From assembly GCF_904849725.1 (NCBI RefSeq), contig NC_058521.1, positions 339,992,638-340,056,637 on the forward strand: a DNA stretch of 64,000 bases, written 5' to 3'. Source of the DNA: Hordeum vulgare subsp. vulgare (Eukaryota > Streptophyta > Magnoliopsida > Poales > Poaceae). Positions 46,427-57,357 of the stretch are shown here, piece by piece (the stretch's first letter is position 1; the number at the start of each line of letters is the position of its first letter). The notes under the pieces were generated by a model that did no database searches, had not been told where the DNA came from, and saw nothing but the letters and a program-made list of their open reading frames with translations. Position numbers and translations under genes: made by a program.

Positions 46427-48480
46427 CCGTCCCCACCATGTTAATGACTGGCATCGCCGGAGGGAGTTGGCCGGTCTTCTCGCACATAGACTATACATTT
46501 GGTTTCGACAAGTCAAACTTTTTAGTTATTAATGAAACGGACATTAAAATGCAAGATTTTAAATAATATGAAGAAGAAACTTACCACGAAGAGCCCGTAT
46601 ATGGCCCTATTACACGCATCATTCCGTGCCCTCTCCGCCTCCACCAATGCAGTCGTCCTCTCCTCCAGCTCCCTCATCTCCTTATCCTTCTCCACCATAA
46701 CCGCCTGCATTGCCTCTCTCTCTTTCAGAATAGCACCCTGCAACACAACTCATTGTTAGCATTGTAATCATATTGGTTCCAACGCACAACATAATGCGGA
46801 ATGATAGATGAGTCCATTAAACTAACCTCGATGGCGAGCTTGACTGGCCGTGGACGAGGTGTTATCTCCGGACAGGAGCTTGTTTGGTGTTCCCTTATCT
46901 GCCGGAGAGTGCTACGACAACGTATAAGGCTGTCTCCAATGGCGATCGAGCCGTGGGGCCTCCCGTTGCCAGCTATCATCACCAGCTCTGGATCAATAGG
47001 CCCCTCGCTCGGGTTAAAGTCCTCCCCTTTCCTCGCCTTCCCGTGATCTCTGTACTTCACGAGCTTGTGGTGGGAGGAGATGTTGGTGAAGTTTTCTGGA
47101 TGCTCGAGGTCAGACTCAGAGAATGCCTTGACCTTCTTGTACGAGGCAGTATGGGCCATCGCATACAGGTTGTACATCTGTGGCACCTCCGTCTTATTGT
47201 AACGCACCTAAAATAGAGAGAGGAAAATTGCATTAGTAAAGGGCTCAAGATAGCATTAAGAATGAATTGCATGAGGCATGAAGCAAACCACATACCCAGT
47301 TCTCGCCAAATTGGATTAAGTTGACGCTCCCTTGATGGTGTGGCACACCAACCATTTTTCCACGCCTCTCCTTGGCGTTGTTGTGGCTGACCTCCCATGT
47401 TTCGAGCACCACTGATCCACCAAGGCCTCCCAACAATCCATCTTATCCACACACCATCTCGGGGGCACCTAAGTTAATAAATAGAAATATGAGTGCGCAA
47501 GAACCAAATCAAGGAAAATAACTACAAAGCCTTAATAATATGTAACTACCTTCATGTAATGCTCCTTCTCCATCTTATCCACACACACCATCTCGGGGGC
47601 ACCTAAGTTTTGAAGTAGGCGGTGACATTCGGTTTCAATAACCTTTGCCGCGTCCTCCTCGTATCCCTCCTCACACGTGTAGTAGGTCTGCAAATGAGAT
47701 AACACAGATTAGTACAATAACTAGCTATGGTTGATTTATAATTGTGTGAAGGAGAAATTACCCAAAACTGTCGGATCACCATGTCGGCCCTCGTGTGGCA
47801 CAAAACACTGTCGATCTCCAGCTCCGGCGGGGCCGGGGCACCCAAGTAGTGCTTCCAGGTCATTCCTACCTCTCGCTCCCGACCAGGCAACGTAACAAAC
47901 CCTGGGAAATTTTTACGGCAAAGCACACCAAGGATGCTGTTGGGCTTGCGGACACCCTTGGTAACAATCCAACCCCTACGGTATGACAAATTAAAGCCAA
48001 AACATTAGATATTTGAGAAAACGTGAAGGCAAAAGGTTAAATAATAGTAAATTAACTTACTTGTCCCCATTTGGTCTAATCGACCACCTCTGCTCAGGGG
48101 TCGCCGGCACGAGCGGGAGCCCCGAACTACCACGTTGGTCGACGGTAGCCCCTTCACCCAGTTCCTCGTCGCTACGAACATGGCCACTTGGCTCAGCCCA
48201 GGTATCCCACTTGGTCTCTGGGGACGTACCCTCATCCCTGCTTTGCTCCGGAGTTTCCTGGAACGAAGCCTCTGGGATACGAGTCTCGTGGGTCGAAGGC
48301 TCGTCGACCCGAGGGTCGTGAACTGGAGACCGTGTAGCCTCCACCTCAGATGAATCCACCCTAGAAGTCCTGTTCTCAGGTGAATCATCTTGGGGTGGTG
48401 GCGGAGACCGTGTTGCCTCCACCTCAGAAGGCGTGGCAGCCACCGCCCTACCTCTCCCGTGGCCACGTGTACCTTTAGTA
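46427..48480 (-). pseudogene. CACTA2 second transposon gene (Transposase_24), multi-exon
   Basis: Minus-strand exons parallel to those in CACTA1: an acidic/Ser/Pro exon 48480-48059 (SEVEATRSPPPPQDDSPENR, ending PNGDK at a GTAAGT donor); 47978-47763 (GWIVTKGVRKPNSILGVLC, GREREVGMTWKHYLGAPAP); about 47690-47611. Then come 47458-47297 (DKMDCWEALVDQWCSKHGRS, PRRGVEKWLVCHTIKGAST), 47208-46828 (DFNPSEGPIDPELVMIAGN, IREHQTSSCPE) and a coiled-coil exon 46741-46585 (KDKEMRELEERTTALVEAER). A nonsense codon at 47316-47318 follows KGAST, where Leu is usual. The domain is PF03004-like; expected role is binding subterminal repeats. Confidence 0.78.
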
Positions 48481-48918
48481 CAACATCAATACCAACATGA
48501 GTAATAAAATGTATGTAAATACCAATATGCATACAACATGAGTACAACATAAATACCAACATGAATACAACGTGTACCTCTTGTACCTCTCGGCTTCGCG
48601 GGGGGTCGACCTCCTCTCACGGGGGCGCTCCTTGCAGAGTAGAGAGCAACGCTCTCCGAAGAGGCGAGGCAAGAACGGAAGTGCCCATCCCACCACCCGC
48701 CGACGAAGAAGGAGCCGCGGAGTGCTTTCAACCCTTTCCCACTTTCTTTCAACACCTATCATGACAAGGAGCAAATGAAATTAGTACAACATAAATACCA
48801 ACATGGGTAATAAAATGTATATAATTTAAGTGTATCATCGTAATAAATACCAACATGACTAATAAAAATTGAATACCTAACATGAACTCAAAATTTATAT
48901 ATAGTATAATAGTTGAAT

Positions 48919-50149
48919 ACCTGACATGAACTCGTAACAATCGTGATCGTCTATATATGCTTCGGGGTCAATAAATGCATCATGATCATCACTATCGTCA
49001 ATAAATACATCACCATCATCACTATCAGTAAGAACATGTGGAAGGCCACCATTATGTAATCGGTCAAGAAGTGACAGGTCATCCACGGCAGTAACCACTT
49101 CTTCTTCCAGCTCTTCCTGTTCGGGCTCAGGGGTTAAGACGGACTCACTGTCGCTGTCTACTTCAATGTTCTGGGGTGAAGTAAAGCGGTTCTTGAAACG
49201 TTTCTTGGACATACGTGTTTCTTGGAAGAATTCTCCTACATATGTGTCTGGGATAATGTGAGGTTCGTAATTCTCTTCATTGAGGGTAGGTGGTCTAAAA
49301 TGTGGTGGCACTTCATAAAGGACATCCCAACCTTTGAGATTTGGATCAGTTTGGCAGGCCCACGGTAGATAGAAAACTTGTGTCGCTTGTTGAGCCGTAA
49401 TATATACACCGGGAACATCTAAGTGGGTGTTTTGGTTGATTTCGACTAGTCCTATATGTTCATGAGTCCTTCTAGTCTCCCTCTGCTCAAACCAATAACA
49501 TTTGAAGACTACGCGGTCGGTGGGTTTTCACCATAGAATAGAAGTTCGTAAATTGCTTCAACTCTTCCATAATACTCGGTGCCTCCTTCGCCGATAGCAG
49601 AGACAGAATAATTTGTAGTCTTTGTGTCGGGCATAGATAGCTCTTTGCCAAAGGTACGAAAGTGATACCCGTTGATGTTGTATCTGTCAAATGAATGGAC
49701 ATTATAGTCAAAACCATTAGCGACTTGTCTCAACTCGGCGTCCATAGACTCTGCATCAGCCTACAAGCTTAATACGAAAGAATGGATGCATTAGCCCCAA
49801 ATTAGACCAAGAAATCAAATGGGCCCTTAATGGTAATTAATTACCCTTTGTTTGAACAAAGAGATGAAACCGGGATAGTCGCCTCCATGCTTTGCGAGAA
49901 GCTCATACTCTTCGACGGAATCCTTTTCGATGACCGCTCCATCCGAGGATTCGGCGACGTATCAACTATATCAAATATCTGGGAATAAGAGTAGTTCAAA
50001 GCAATTAGAAGTTGTGGAACAATAATTTACCGAGAACTTACTCGATGTACGGCCGCACTTCTGTTAGGTTGGTGAAGATATAGAATGAAATGGTCCGCCA
50101 TTCTTCGACATCCAACGATTTCCCTTTCGAAGCACCGGATGGTGCGAGC
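48919..50149 (-). pseudogene. CACTA2 TNP2 3' exons (end of DUF4218, DUF4216, acidic tail)
   Basis: After the long frame, coding continues in another frame as LFKGKLAPSGASKGKSLDVE and EEWRTISFYIFTNLTEVRPY up to a GTAAGT donor near 50042. A small exon (about 49975-49845) contains VIEKDSVEEYELLAKHGGDY. The next (49762-49509) has ELRQVANGFDYNVHSFDRYN and SVSAIGEGGTEYYGRVEAIY. After a one-base shift near 49530 come VVFKCYWFEQRETRRTHEHI (DUF4216) and an Asp/Glu-rich tail to about 48919. The shifts at about 50165 and 49530 would truncate the protein. Confidence 0.78.
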
Positions 50150-52594
50150 TTACCTTTGAATAGGATGAGGTTGGATCAAACCTTGTTTTGGATCGCCATC
50201 ATTGTACCGAGGCTTCGGGTTATGCGAATGATGATTTTTGGCTTCGTAGTGTGTTGTCATGAAGTTTGCCGCCTCCTCAGTAATGAATGCCTCGGCCATC
50301 GATGCTTCAATTCTACATTTATTTTTACACTTAGCTCGAAGCGTCTTCTGCATCCTCTCAGTTGAGTAGCACCATCGATTTTGAACGGGCCCCCCCATTC
50401 TTGCCTCGGTCAGGAGATGCAAAACCAAATGTTGCATTGGATTAAAGAAGCCCGGTGGAAAGATCTTTTCTAATTTGCAGATCAAATCCTCTGCCAACTC
50501 TTCCATTTCATCTAGCACGCCAGGCGATAGTTCTTTCGCACAAAGAGAATGGAAGAAATAGCTCAGCTCTGCCAGTACTAGCCATTCATCCTCAGGGATA
50601 AAGCCACGCAACATCACCGGCATTACCCGCTCAATCCATATGTGCCAATCATGACTCTTGAGACCAAATATTTTCAATTTCTCAAGACTTGCTCCCCTCT
50701 TTAGATTCGCAGCATACCCATCGGGGAACATCAACCGCATTTTCACCCACAATAGCATTTCCCTCATAGCTGGCCTTTCAAGATTGAACCATGCCTTTGG
50801 CTTCGCTATGCTTTGCTTTCCTTTCCGTTGTCGCAAGTTTTGCAACGGTCTATCACATAGAGCCTCCAGGTCGATTCTAGCCTTAGGATTATCTTTTGAC
50901 TTCCCCTCTATGTCGAACAATATACCAAAAATGGCCTCTGCCATATTCTTTTCAGTGTGCATCACGTCGATGTTGTGTAGGCAAAGGAGGTCTTTGAAGT
51001 AAGGCAGATTCCATAAGCATGACTTGTGAGTTAAGGCGTGTTCCGTATTATACCCTTTGAAGTATCCTGGACGCAAAGGATGAGGCTCGAGAGCATTTAA
51101 CTGATCAAGGGTCTGTTGGCCTGTCAACGCAGTTGGTGCAGTGTTTTTGACAACTCTACCTTTGATGAAATTCTTCTTGTCTTTTCTGAACTTATGGTCA
51201 GGATCTAGGAATTGTCTATGCATGTCGAAGCAAGAATACTTGCGACCAGCCTGCAGCCAACGGAACTGAAGAGTTGCCTTGCATGTGGTGCACGGGAACC
51301 TTCCATGCACACACCAGCCAGCGAATAGCGCAAACACCGGATAATCATGCGTCGAGTACATGTACCACACATGCATTTTAAAATTTGTTTTGGTAGCCGC
51401 GTAGTAGGTCTTGATCCCATTATCCCAGGCTTCTTGCAACTCATCCTTAAGCGGCTGCATGTACACATTCATATTCTTAACCGGATAGTTGGGCCCTGGA
51501 ATTATCAACGTCAGGAAAATGTTCTTTCTTTTCATAATCTCTCCGGGTGGCAAATTTAGTGGAATGAAAAATACACGCCAACAACTGTATTGTGTTGCCG
51601 TCATACCATACACATTGAACCCATCCGTGTTGATGGCAACTCTAGGTTGCCTTGGATCTTCCGATTTATCCTTATGTAATGCATCGAAGTGCCTCCACGC
51701 AAAACCATCTGAAGTGTGTACCAGCATCTTGTTCCCATCTGTATCTAGTTCGGTTCTTTTGCCCAATTTGTGCGATGTCATCTGTCTGGCCGTCTCTTCG
51801 ACCATGAAAAGACGTTGAAGTCTTGCTACGGTTAGCAGATACCAAAGAACACTAATGGGGATTTTGGTCTGATTCTTCTCACCCATACCATTTTCTACCA
51901 CAATATACCTGGAAGAATTGCAAATGGGGCAATAGTTCAAGGTCGCATACTCAAGCCTAAATAAGGCACATCCATTCTCACACGCATGTATCTTCTCATT
52001 GGGCATCTTAAGTACAGGGAGAATTTTCTCTGACTGGTACAGGTTTGCAGGCAGTACATGGCCTTTGGGTAGAAAGCGTCCAAATATCGTCATCATCGCG
52101 TCGTAGCATTCTCTGCTTAGGTTGAAACGAGCCTTCAGAGCCATTACTTGCGCGATGGCATCGAGCTTACAAAGCTCAGCCTGCTCGTGGAGAGGACATT
52201 TTGAGGACTCCAACATTTCATAGAAGGCCTTTGCAGATTCCTCCATCTCATCTTCCGAATCCTGAGCATCATCAAAGTCTTGCACCATGTCTTCAATCTC
52301 GGTACCATGCTGGTCGGTGCGACGATGAATCACCTCAGCTCTGGCACGTTGGTCAGACTCACCATGAAAAGTCCACACCGTATAATTAGGCATAAAACCC
52401 CACTTTTGCAAGTGTTTACCCATTTCAAACTCTGTCTGCTTTTTCCAGTTGTCGCAGTTGGGACATGGGCACCATGTTTTTTGCTGGCCATTTGCAAATG
52501 CAGCTCTCACAAACCCCCTGGTTTTTGTTAACCATTCATGGGTCATGTCTTTCTGACTAGGGTGACTAGTGTACATCCACGCACGATCACTCAT
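50150..52594 (-). CDS. TNP2-type transposase (Transposase_21), 814-codon open frame, CACTA2
   Basis: The start MSDRAWMYTSHPSQ at 52594 is supported by the CACTA1 homologue. Domains: Transpos_assoc, residues about 1-80 (CPCPNCDNW); acidic linker 90-130; Transposase_21 core about 210-600, with CPICNSSRYI, PRQPRVAINTDGFNVYG, CWRVFFIPLNLPPGEIMKRK, LTLIIPGPNYPVKNMNVYMQ, FALFAGWCVHGRFPCTTCK, LPYFKDLLCLHNIDVMHTEK; then DUF4218 about 640-790 (LKSHDWHIWIERVMPVMLRG). No internal stop. The frame ends at PHPIQR because of a one-base shift near 50165. It would cut and move CACTA ends; activity is doubtful because of downstream lesions. Confidence 0.92.
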   Translation of the reverse strand: MSDRAWMYTSHPSQKDMTHEWLTKTRGFVRAAFANGQQKTWCPCPNCDNWKKQTEFEMGKHLQKWGFMPNYTVWTFHGESDQRARAEVIHRRTDQHGTEIEDMVQDFDDAQDSEDEMEESAKAFYEMLESSKCPLHEQAELCKLDAIAQVMALKARFNLSRECYDAMMTIFGRFLPKGHVLPANLYQSEKILPVLKMPNEKIHACENGCALFRLEYATLNYCPICNSSRYIVVENGMGEKNQTKIPISVLWYLLTVARLQRLFMVEETARQMTSHKLGKRTELDTDGNKMLVHTSDGFAWRHFDALHKDKSEDPRQPRVAINTDGFNVYGMTATQYSCWRVFFIPLNLPPGEIMKRKNIFLTLIIPGPNYPVKNMNVYMQPLKDELQEAWDNGIKTYYAATKTNFKMHVWYMYSTHDYPVFALFAGWCVHGRFPCTTCKATLQFRWLQAGRKYSCFDMHRQFLDPDHKFRKDKKNFIKGRVVKNTAPTALTGQQTLDQLNALEPHPLRPGYFKGYNTEHALTHKSCLWNLPYFKDLLCLHNIDVMHTEKNMAEAIFGILFDIEGKSKDNPKARIDLEALCDRPLQNLRQRKGKQSIAKPKAWFNLERPAMREMLLWVKMRLMFPDGYAANLKRGASLEKLKIFGLKSHDWHIWIERVMPVMLRGFIPEDEWLVLAELSYFFHSLCAKELSPGVLDEMEELAEDLICKLEKIFPPGFFNPMQHLVLHLLTEARMGGPVQNRWCYSTERMQKTLRAKCKNKCRIEASMAEAFITEEAANFMTTHYEAKNHHSHNPKPRYNDGDPKQGLIQPHPIQR

Positions 52595-52734
52595 GTTGCC
52601 TAGCTACCTATGGGCGCACAAGAAATAAATATATAATTCATCATCTATATTCATACGCTAATCAAGTTTGTCAGTTTTATTACATCCATGCAACCTATAC
52701 GCTAATAGGTAAAGATAAGTCGTAATCCCACCCA

Positions 52735-52942
52735 AGTATGTCTACATTGGGTTCATTTTCCCATGCTCTGCTCCAGATGTGACGCAGAATTTCGGCAGCA
52801 CCTCCCCGTTGTTCTCCTGATACACGTCTCGACAATAAGAAGAGAGGATGTGTACCCGGAGAACAACAGGGAGGCACTGACGAAACTCTGCATAGGATCC
52901 AGAGCACAACATACGGGAAAACAAACCCAATCTACACATACT
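52735..52942 (-). other. Long imperfect hairpin in presumed TNP2 leader (CACTA2)
   Basis: Homologue of 38463-38663. The arms 52735-52833 and 52840-52942 pair with mismatches, including AGTATGTCTACATTGGGTT against AACCCAATCTACACATACT, and TGTTCTCCTGATACAC against GTGTACCCGGAGAACAA. The loop is short. It lies 140 bp upstream of the ATG at 52594. More mismatches are visible at the base than in CACTA1 (two within the first 15 bp). Confidence 0.85.
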
Positions 52943-52987
52943 CGGGCTGTCCATGGATAATGTTGGACAATTCAAATGGATGGCAGT

Positions 52988-53017
52988 TATAAATATGCAA
53001 AGAAATGCATATTTATA
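52988..53017 (-). promoter_or_regulatory. Palindromic TATA box, CACTA2 TNP2 promoter
   Basis: Perfect 12-bp arms TATAAATATGCA / TGCATATTTATA around AAGAAA. Same position relative to hairpin and ATG as at 38708-38741. Promoter role inferred. Confidence 0.65.
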
Positions 53018-53339
53018 GATGTCGCCCTTTCGAACGGGAGACGCATACTGGTCACGCATACTCATGATTGAAGAAACCTATAGCTAGCAAGTTTCATCGG
53101 CACGAAGACCGGGACAGAGCAAATTAAGGGGGTAGGAGGAGAAGTGATTTGTGCTCACCAACAAACGCAGGGTCGGAACTCGTCCAACGCACGTGGAGGT
53201 CGTCGAACAACTGGACATTGAAATTCACAGGATCCACACAAAGATGATGTTTTTATAATTAACATAATCGGAAAATATGTGACCTAACTCATAATTTACA
53301 AAACTATGACCCCGTGGGCCTCTAGAAGGCCGAAAAGCA

Positions 53340-53880
53340 CCTTCTCGTTCAACAGTAGGTAGAAGAGGTGTCGGGGGTCGGGGCTTAGTTGCGTCGAGGG
53401 TCGGTGGTGTCCGATGTCGGTGGTCGGGAGTCGGGTTAAATGCGTCGATGGTCTTGGGTCAGTGTCGTCGGGGGTCGAGGGTCACTAGCATCGGGGGTTG
53501 GGGTCTTTTCGATCAACAAGAGGACAAAGAGGTGTTGGGGGCCCGGGGTTGGGGGTTAGTGGCGTCGGGGGTCGGGGGTCTGGGGTCGAGGGTCAGTGGC
53601 TTCGGGGGTCGGGGGTCAGTGGTGTCGGGCGTCGGTGGTCGGGAGTCGGGGGTCGAGGGTCGGGGGTCGGGGGTCAGTGGTGTCGGGCGTCAGGAGTCGG
53701 GGGTCGAGGGTCAGTGGTGTCGGGCGTCGGGGGTCGGGAGTCGTGTGTGAGTGGCGCTGGGGGTCGGGGGTCAAGGGTCGGGGGTTGGTGGCGTCGGGCG
53801 TCGGGGGTTGGTGGCGTCGGGCGTCGGGTGTCGTGGGCTGGGGGTCAGGGGTCGGGGTCCTCTTCTTTCTTCTTCTCCTC
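53340..53880. repeat. GTCGGGGGTCGGG minisatellite in CACTA2
   Basis: About 40 imperfect units built on GGGGGTCGGGGGTCAGTGG and GTCGGGCGTCGG, plus strand G-rich, followed by a CTT/CTC tract to 53938. Open frames in it are Gly/Ser/Arg repeats and not genes. Confidence 0.9.
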
Positions 53881-54129
53881 TCTCCTCTTTTTCTTCTTCT
53901 TCTTCTTCTTCTCCTCCTCCTCCTCCTCCTCCTCTAACAGCAACCTAATTAACACTAAACTAATAGTAACCTAATTAACCTAAACTAACAATAACCTAAT
54001 TAACACTAAACTAATAGTAACCTAATTAACCTAAACTAACATTATCATAATTAACACTGACAGTAACCTAAACTAACAGATGCAATGAAATGAAAAAAAG
54101 AAAAAAATGAAAGAAAATGAACTCACCAA

Positions 54130-54480
54130 TGAGGGAGGAGGGCCGCGGGGAGGGGGTCGCCGCGGGGAGGGGAGGAGGGCCGCTGGGAGGGGGTGGCCGC
54201 GGGGAGGGGGTCGCCGCAGGGAGAGGGTCTCCGCGTGGAGGGGCCGGGGTGGCCGCAGGGAGGGGGTGGCCGCGGGGAGGGGCCGGGGTGGCCGCGGGGA
54301 GGTGGTGACCACGGGGAGGGGGTCGGCACGGAGAGGGGGTGGCCGCGGGGAGGGGGTCGCCGCGGGAAGGGGGTTGCCGCAGAGAGGGGGTCGCTGGTGG
54401 GAGCGAGGCGGGGCGGCGGCGGGGCCGAGTGAGGTGAGGGGGAGAGAGAGATAGTGTGGGGGGGAGAGAGAGACAGCGAG
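54130..54480. repeat. GCCGCGGGGAGGGGGTCGC minisatellite in CACTA2
   Basis: A second G-rich tandem repeat of 18-30 bp units (CGCGGGGAGGGGGTCGCC variants), ending in GA-rich sequence (GGGGGAGAGAGAGA). Plus strand G-rich. Confidence 0.9.
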
Positions 54481-54499
54481 CGTGAGGGGGAGTAGACGG

Positions 54500-54805
54500 C
54501 CGTTACAGGGTCGGCCCCTTTGCCGTCCGCCCCCCGACGGCAAAGGGCCCCATGGTGGACGGCAAAGGCCCCCTGATGGCAAAGTTAGCCTTCCGTCGGG
54601 GACGGCAGACATGGGACCCACCCATCCTCATTGCCGTCTGCCCTGGGTCTCTTTGCCGTCCGCTGGGAGACGGCAAAGGGTCGACACATGGCAAATAGTA
54701 TTTTTACCATCAGTCAGCCATTTGCCGTCTGCCTTGTGTCAACTGACGGCAAAGAGGGTCTTTGCCATCAGCCGACAGACGGCAAAGAACTGGATTCCAG
54801 TAGTG
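54500..54805. repeat. CACTA2 right subterminal repeats and terminus
   Basis: TTTGCCGTC and GACGGCAAAG in both orientations (at least ten copies), ending GGATTCCAGTAGTG at 54805. Same motif as in CACTA1. Confidence 0.92.
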
Positions 54806-54823
54806 ATTCCCAGAACGCTGACA
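54806..54823 (-). repeat. Distal tip of Gypsy 5' LTR
   Basis: ATT (TSD of CACTA2) followed by CCCAGAACGCTGACA. On the minus strand this is the LTR start TGTCAGCGTTCTGGG. It completes the LTR begun at 41514. Confidence 0.85.
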
Positions 54824-54828
54824 ATTAG

Positions 54829-56059
54829 CCACCTCGAGAGCTCTATGATGGGATTCCTTTAATCTAGATAATTCTGGAGCAAAGGTCTCCTTAAGAGATT
54901 CCTTGGTGGTTTGTTCATTTTAAAGAGCTTCCAACTCCTCTATGATGGGATAGCTCTACTATCTCAATAGGGTAATCACACTCATGACCTTAGATTTTCA
55001 CAATGGTGGCCTCATGCTCCTCGAGATGAGCTTCCAACTCCTCAATATATTTCTTCCCCTCAATGGAAATAGACATGATTTCCGTGAAGTTGGAACGAGC
55101 AAGATTATTCTTATGAAGAGCTTTAAAAATCATTTCACCCTTTAGTTTTAAGGATGCAATATTGTCAGTGTCTTCATGATTATCCTCATCCTCCTGATCA
55201 TCGACATCATCATCATGAGGTACATTGGGATTCAAAGTAGGAGATACCTTTGAAGCCTTAGCCATAAGGCAAAAGTAAGAAACAATAGATGATGGTGTAG
55301 GATCCCTTTAGGAATCATTCAAGGCCACATCTTGTTCAATGGAGTGATGGATTTCCTGTACATTGTTAGCACAACAAATCAAGGAAATAGATACATTTTT
55401 ATCATGGAAACAAGATATAGAAATCATATCATCGTGATATTTAGTCAAGCAGTTTCTACGTGATATGCAAGGACTATCAACACAAGCATGTAAAGCATCT
55501 AGAGTGCTCGAAGTGTTAAATTCCAAAGATGAAGCATTACAATAACATAGTGATGAAGGATCATCAACAACAAGCCAACTATCATCATTGCAATGATCAC
55601 CACTACTCACCATATCATTATGTTGTGGCAATCCACATGTACTTGAAGTAGATGAAGTTGAGAAGACCACACGACCGGAGGTGGGGGGAGAACAATCATC
55701 CTACAAATCTTGGACACACCATATTTATCTTGAAGCTTCGTCCACAACTCATAAGCATTCTGAAATGGAATGAGTTGAAATATAACTACATTCCTCATCA
55801 AAAATCGCATTAGAATATTGAGCATTGAGATAAGAGTTTTTCTCTTCCTCTAAAGATATATTTTGAGAATCTTTTGGAAGAGAAAAAACCATATCTATAA
55901 TTCTCTCTAAATTTGGGTCCATGACCATAAAGAGATTATGCATGCGAATTACCCAAACATCAAAATTTGTGCCAACGAAACGAAGAGTGTCAAAGAATCC
56001 TAATCCCCTAGTCAACATCCTTAATCTCTAGGTGGTTAAACCCAATAATGAGATACCTA
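54829..56059 (-). pseudogene. Copia gag1, N-terminal and middle part
   Basis: From the PBS leftwards: GLGFFDTLRFVGTNFDVWVI and RMHNLFMVMDPNLERIIDMV (UBN2 start, about 56000-55890), NAYELWTKLQDKYGVSKIC (about 55762-55706), a Ser-rich region with SCGDH-like repeats, then MAKASKVSPTLNPN at 55265, an acidic stretch (DDDVDDQEDEDNHEDTDN) and coiled coil. Stops separate the pieces. It is interrupted at 54823 by the Gypsy insertion; the C-terminal part is 29697-30299. Confidence 0.85.
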
Positions 56060-56073
56060 GCTGTGATACCAAT
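56060..56073 (-). promoter_or_regulatory. Copia PBS, unit 1
   Basis: Minus strand ATTGGTATCACAGC, the tRNA-iMet PBS with one mismatch (CACAGC for CAGAGC), abutting LTR2. Confidence 0.75.
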
Positions 56074-57357
56074 TGAACGGACGTGGATGTCGCTTAGAGG
56101 GGGGTGAATAGGCATTTTAAAATAATTACGGTTTAGGATTGAACAAATACGGAATACAACTAACATTTAATTTATCAAGCACAAAACATGAGACAACTAG
56201 GCTCACCTATGTGCACCATCAACCTATGCTAAGCAAGATAAACAACAAAGTGATAGTAAGATATATAACAATAAACAATATGGCTATCACAAAGTTAAGT
56301 GCATAAGTAAAGGGCTCAGATAAGAGATAGTCGAGGCACGCGGAGACGACAATGTATCCCGAAGTTCACACACTTGCAGATGCTTATCTCCATTTGGAGC
56401 GGTATGCATGCAGAATGCTCCCCAAGATGCCAATAAGGCCACCGTAATCTCCTCACATTCTCGCACAATGCAAGATGTCGTGATTCCACTAAGGGACCCT
56501 TGAGGGCAGTCACTAAACCCGTACAGACAAGCTTGAGGCAATCTCCACAACTTAATTTGAGGCTCCCAACAACACCACAAAGCTTCACCACAATAGAATA
56601 TGGCTTTGAGGTAACCACAAAGGCTCGGGACAGTCTCCACAGCCTAATTGGAGAACCGGACGCTTGCCCGGAGCTTTATACCATAATGATCAAGCTCCAA
56701 GGCACCACCAAGCTTCTAGGATGCCAAAGCACCCAAGAAAAAACATTATTAGGGTACCAAGCACCCAAGAGTAATAAGCTTCTCAAACTTAACTTCCACG
56801 TATCACCATGGAGAACTCAAACCTATGCACCAAATGCAATGGCAAGGGCACATGAAGTGCCCAAGTCCTTCTCTCCCAAATCCCTCCACAACAACTAATG
56901 CTATGGAAGAAAATGAGAGGAAGAATGAAGAACAACACGAAGAACTCCAAGATCTACATACAAGGGATTCCCTCACATAGAGGAGAAAGTGATTGGTGGA
57001 AATGTGAATCTAGATCTCCTCTCTCTTTTCCCTCAAGAACTAGGAAGAATCATTGGAGGGATTGAGAGTTAGCAAGCTCAAAGAAGGTCAACAATGGGGG
57101 AAGAACATGAGCTCAACATATACAAAACCATTGGGAAAGAAGACACCCTTTTATAAGGGGGGAAGGATTCTGCCATTTACCCACCACATATGCCTGAGCC
57201 AGAGCGGCAGTACCGTTCCTGGGAGGGGTACTACCGATGATAAGGGGTAGTACCACTCCGGTGAGAGGTACTACCGCTCACGTAGATGGAGGCCGAACAG
57301 AGAGGGGGCAATGTTGAAAGTACCGCGAGGACTGGTAGTAAAAAGAGGTACTAGCAC
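56074..57357 (-). repeat. Copia LTR2 (truncated on its right)
   Basis: It starts TGAACGGACGTGGATGTCGC at 56074, is collinear with LTR1 and LTR3, and ends at about 57357 at the same internal point as LTR1, joined to gag2. A TATA-like minus-strand TTATAAAAGGG is at about 57147-57157. Confidence 0.82.

Larger units (their letters stand above)
42324..54805 (-). mobile_element. CACTA2: full-length CACTA (En/Spm) transposon, 12482 bp
   Basis: The left end is CACTACTAGAA (42324), the right end the complement of CACTACTGGAA (54805), with TSD ATT (42321-42323) and ATT (54806-54808). Contents from right to left on the minus strand: G-rich repeats, promoter palindrome, leader hairpin, TNP2 (814-codon frame plus 3' exons), Transposase_24 gene, a 3-kb AT-rich tandem array and subterminal repeats. 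It is the most complete element in the window. Nonsense and frameshift changes in both genes suggest it is no longer autonomous. Confidence 0.95.
30300..54823 (-). mobile_element. Gypsy element inserted in Copia gag1, carrying two CACTAs
   Basis: The left edge TGTAGGATTTCGGGCTCTGC (30300) and the LTR at 41514 (TATCGGATTTCGGGCTCCGC) share the LTR start; the right edge is CGCTGACA (54823). The five-base flanks are ATTAT (30295-30299) and ATTAG (54824-54828), a TSD with one mismatch, and the empty site matches the intact gag2 sequence near 58005. A minus-strand PBS is at 41494-41511. Without the CACTAs the element is about 4.9 kb. The left LTR keeps only its first 28 bp or so. No RT, integrase or RNase H was found. 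Confidence 0.82.

Noticed and set aside
53448..53974. Gly/Ser/Arg-rich ORFs up to 158 aa
   Set aside because: They are translations of the GTCGGGG minisatellite in several frames, with no start context or homologue pattern.
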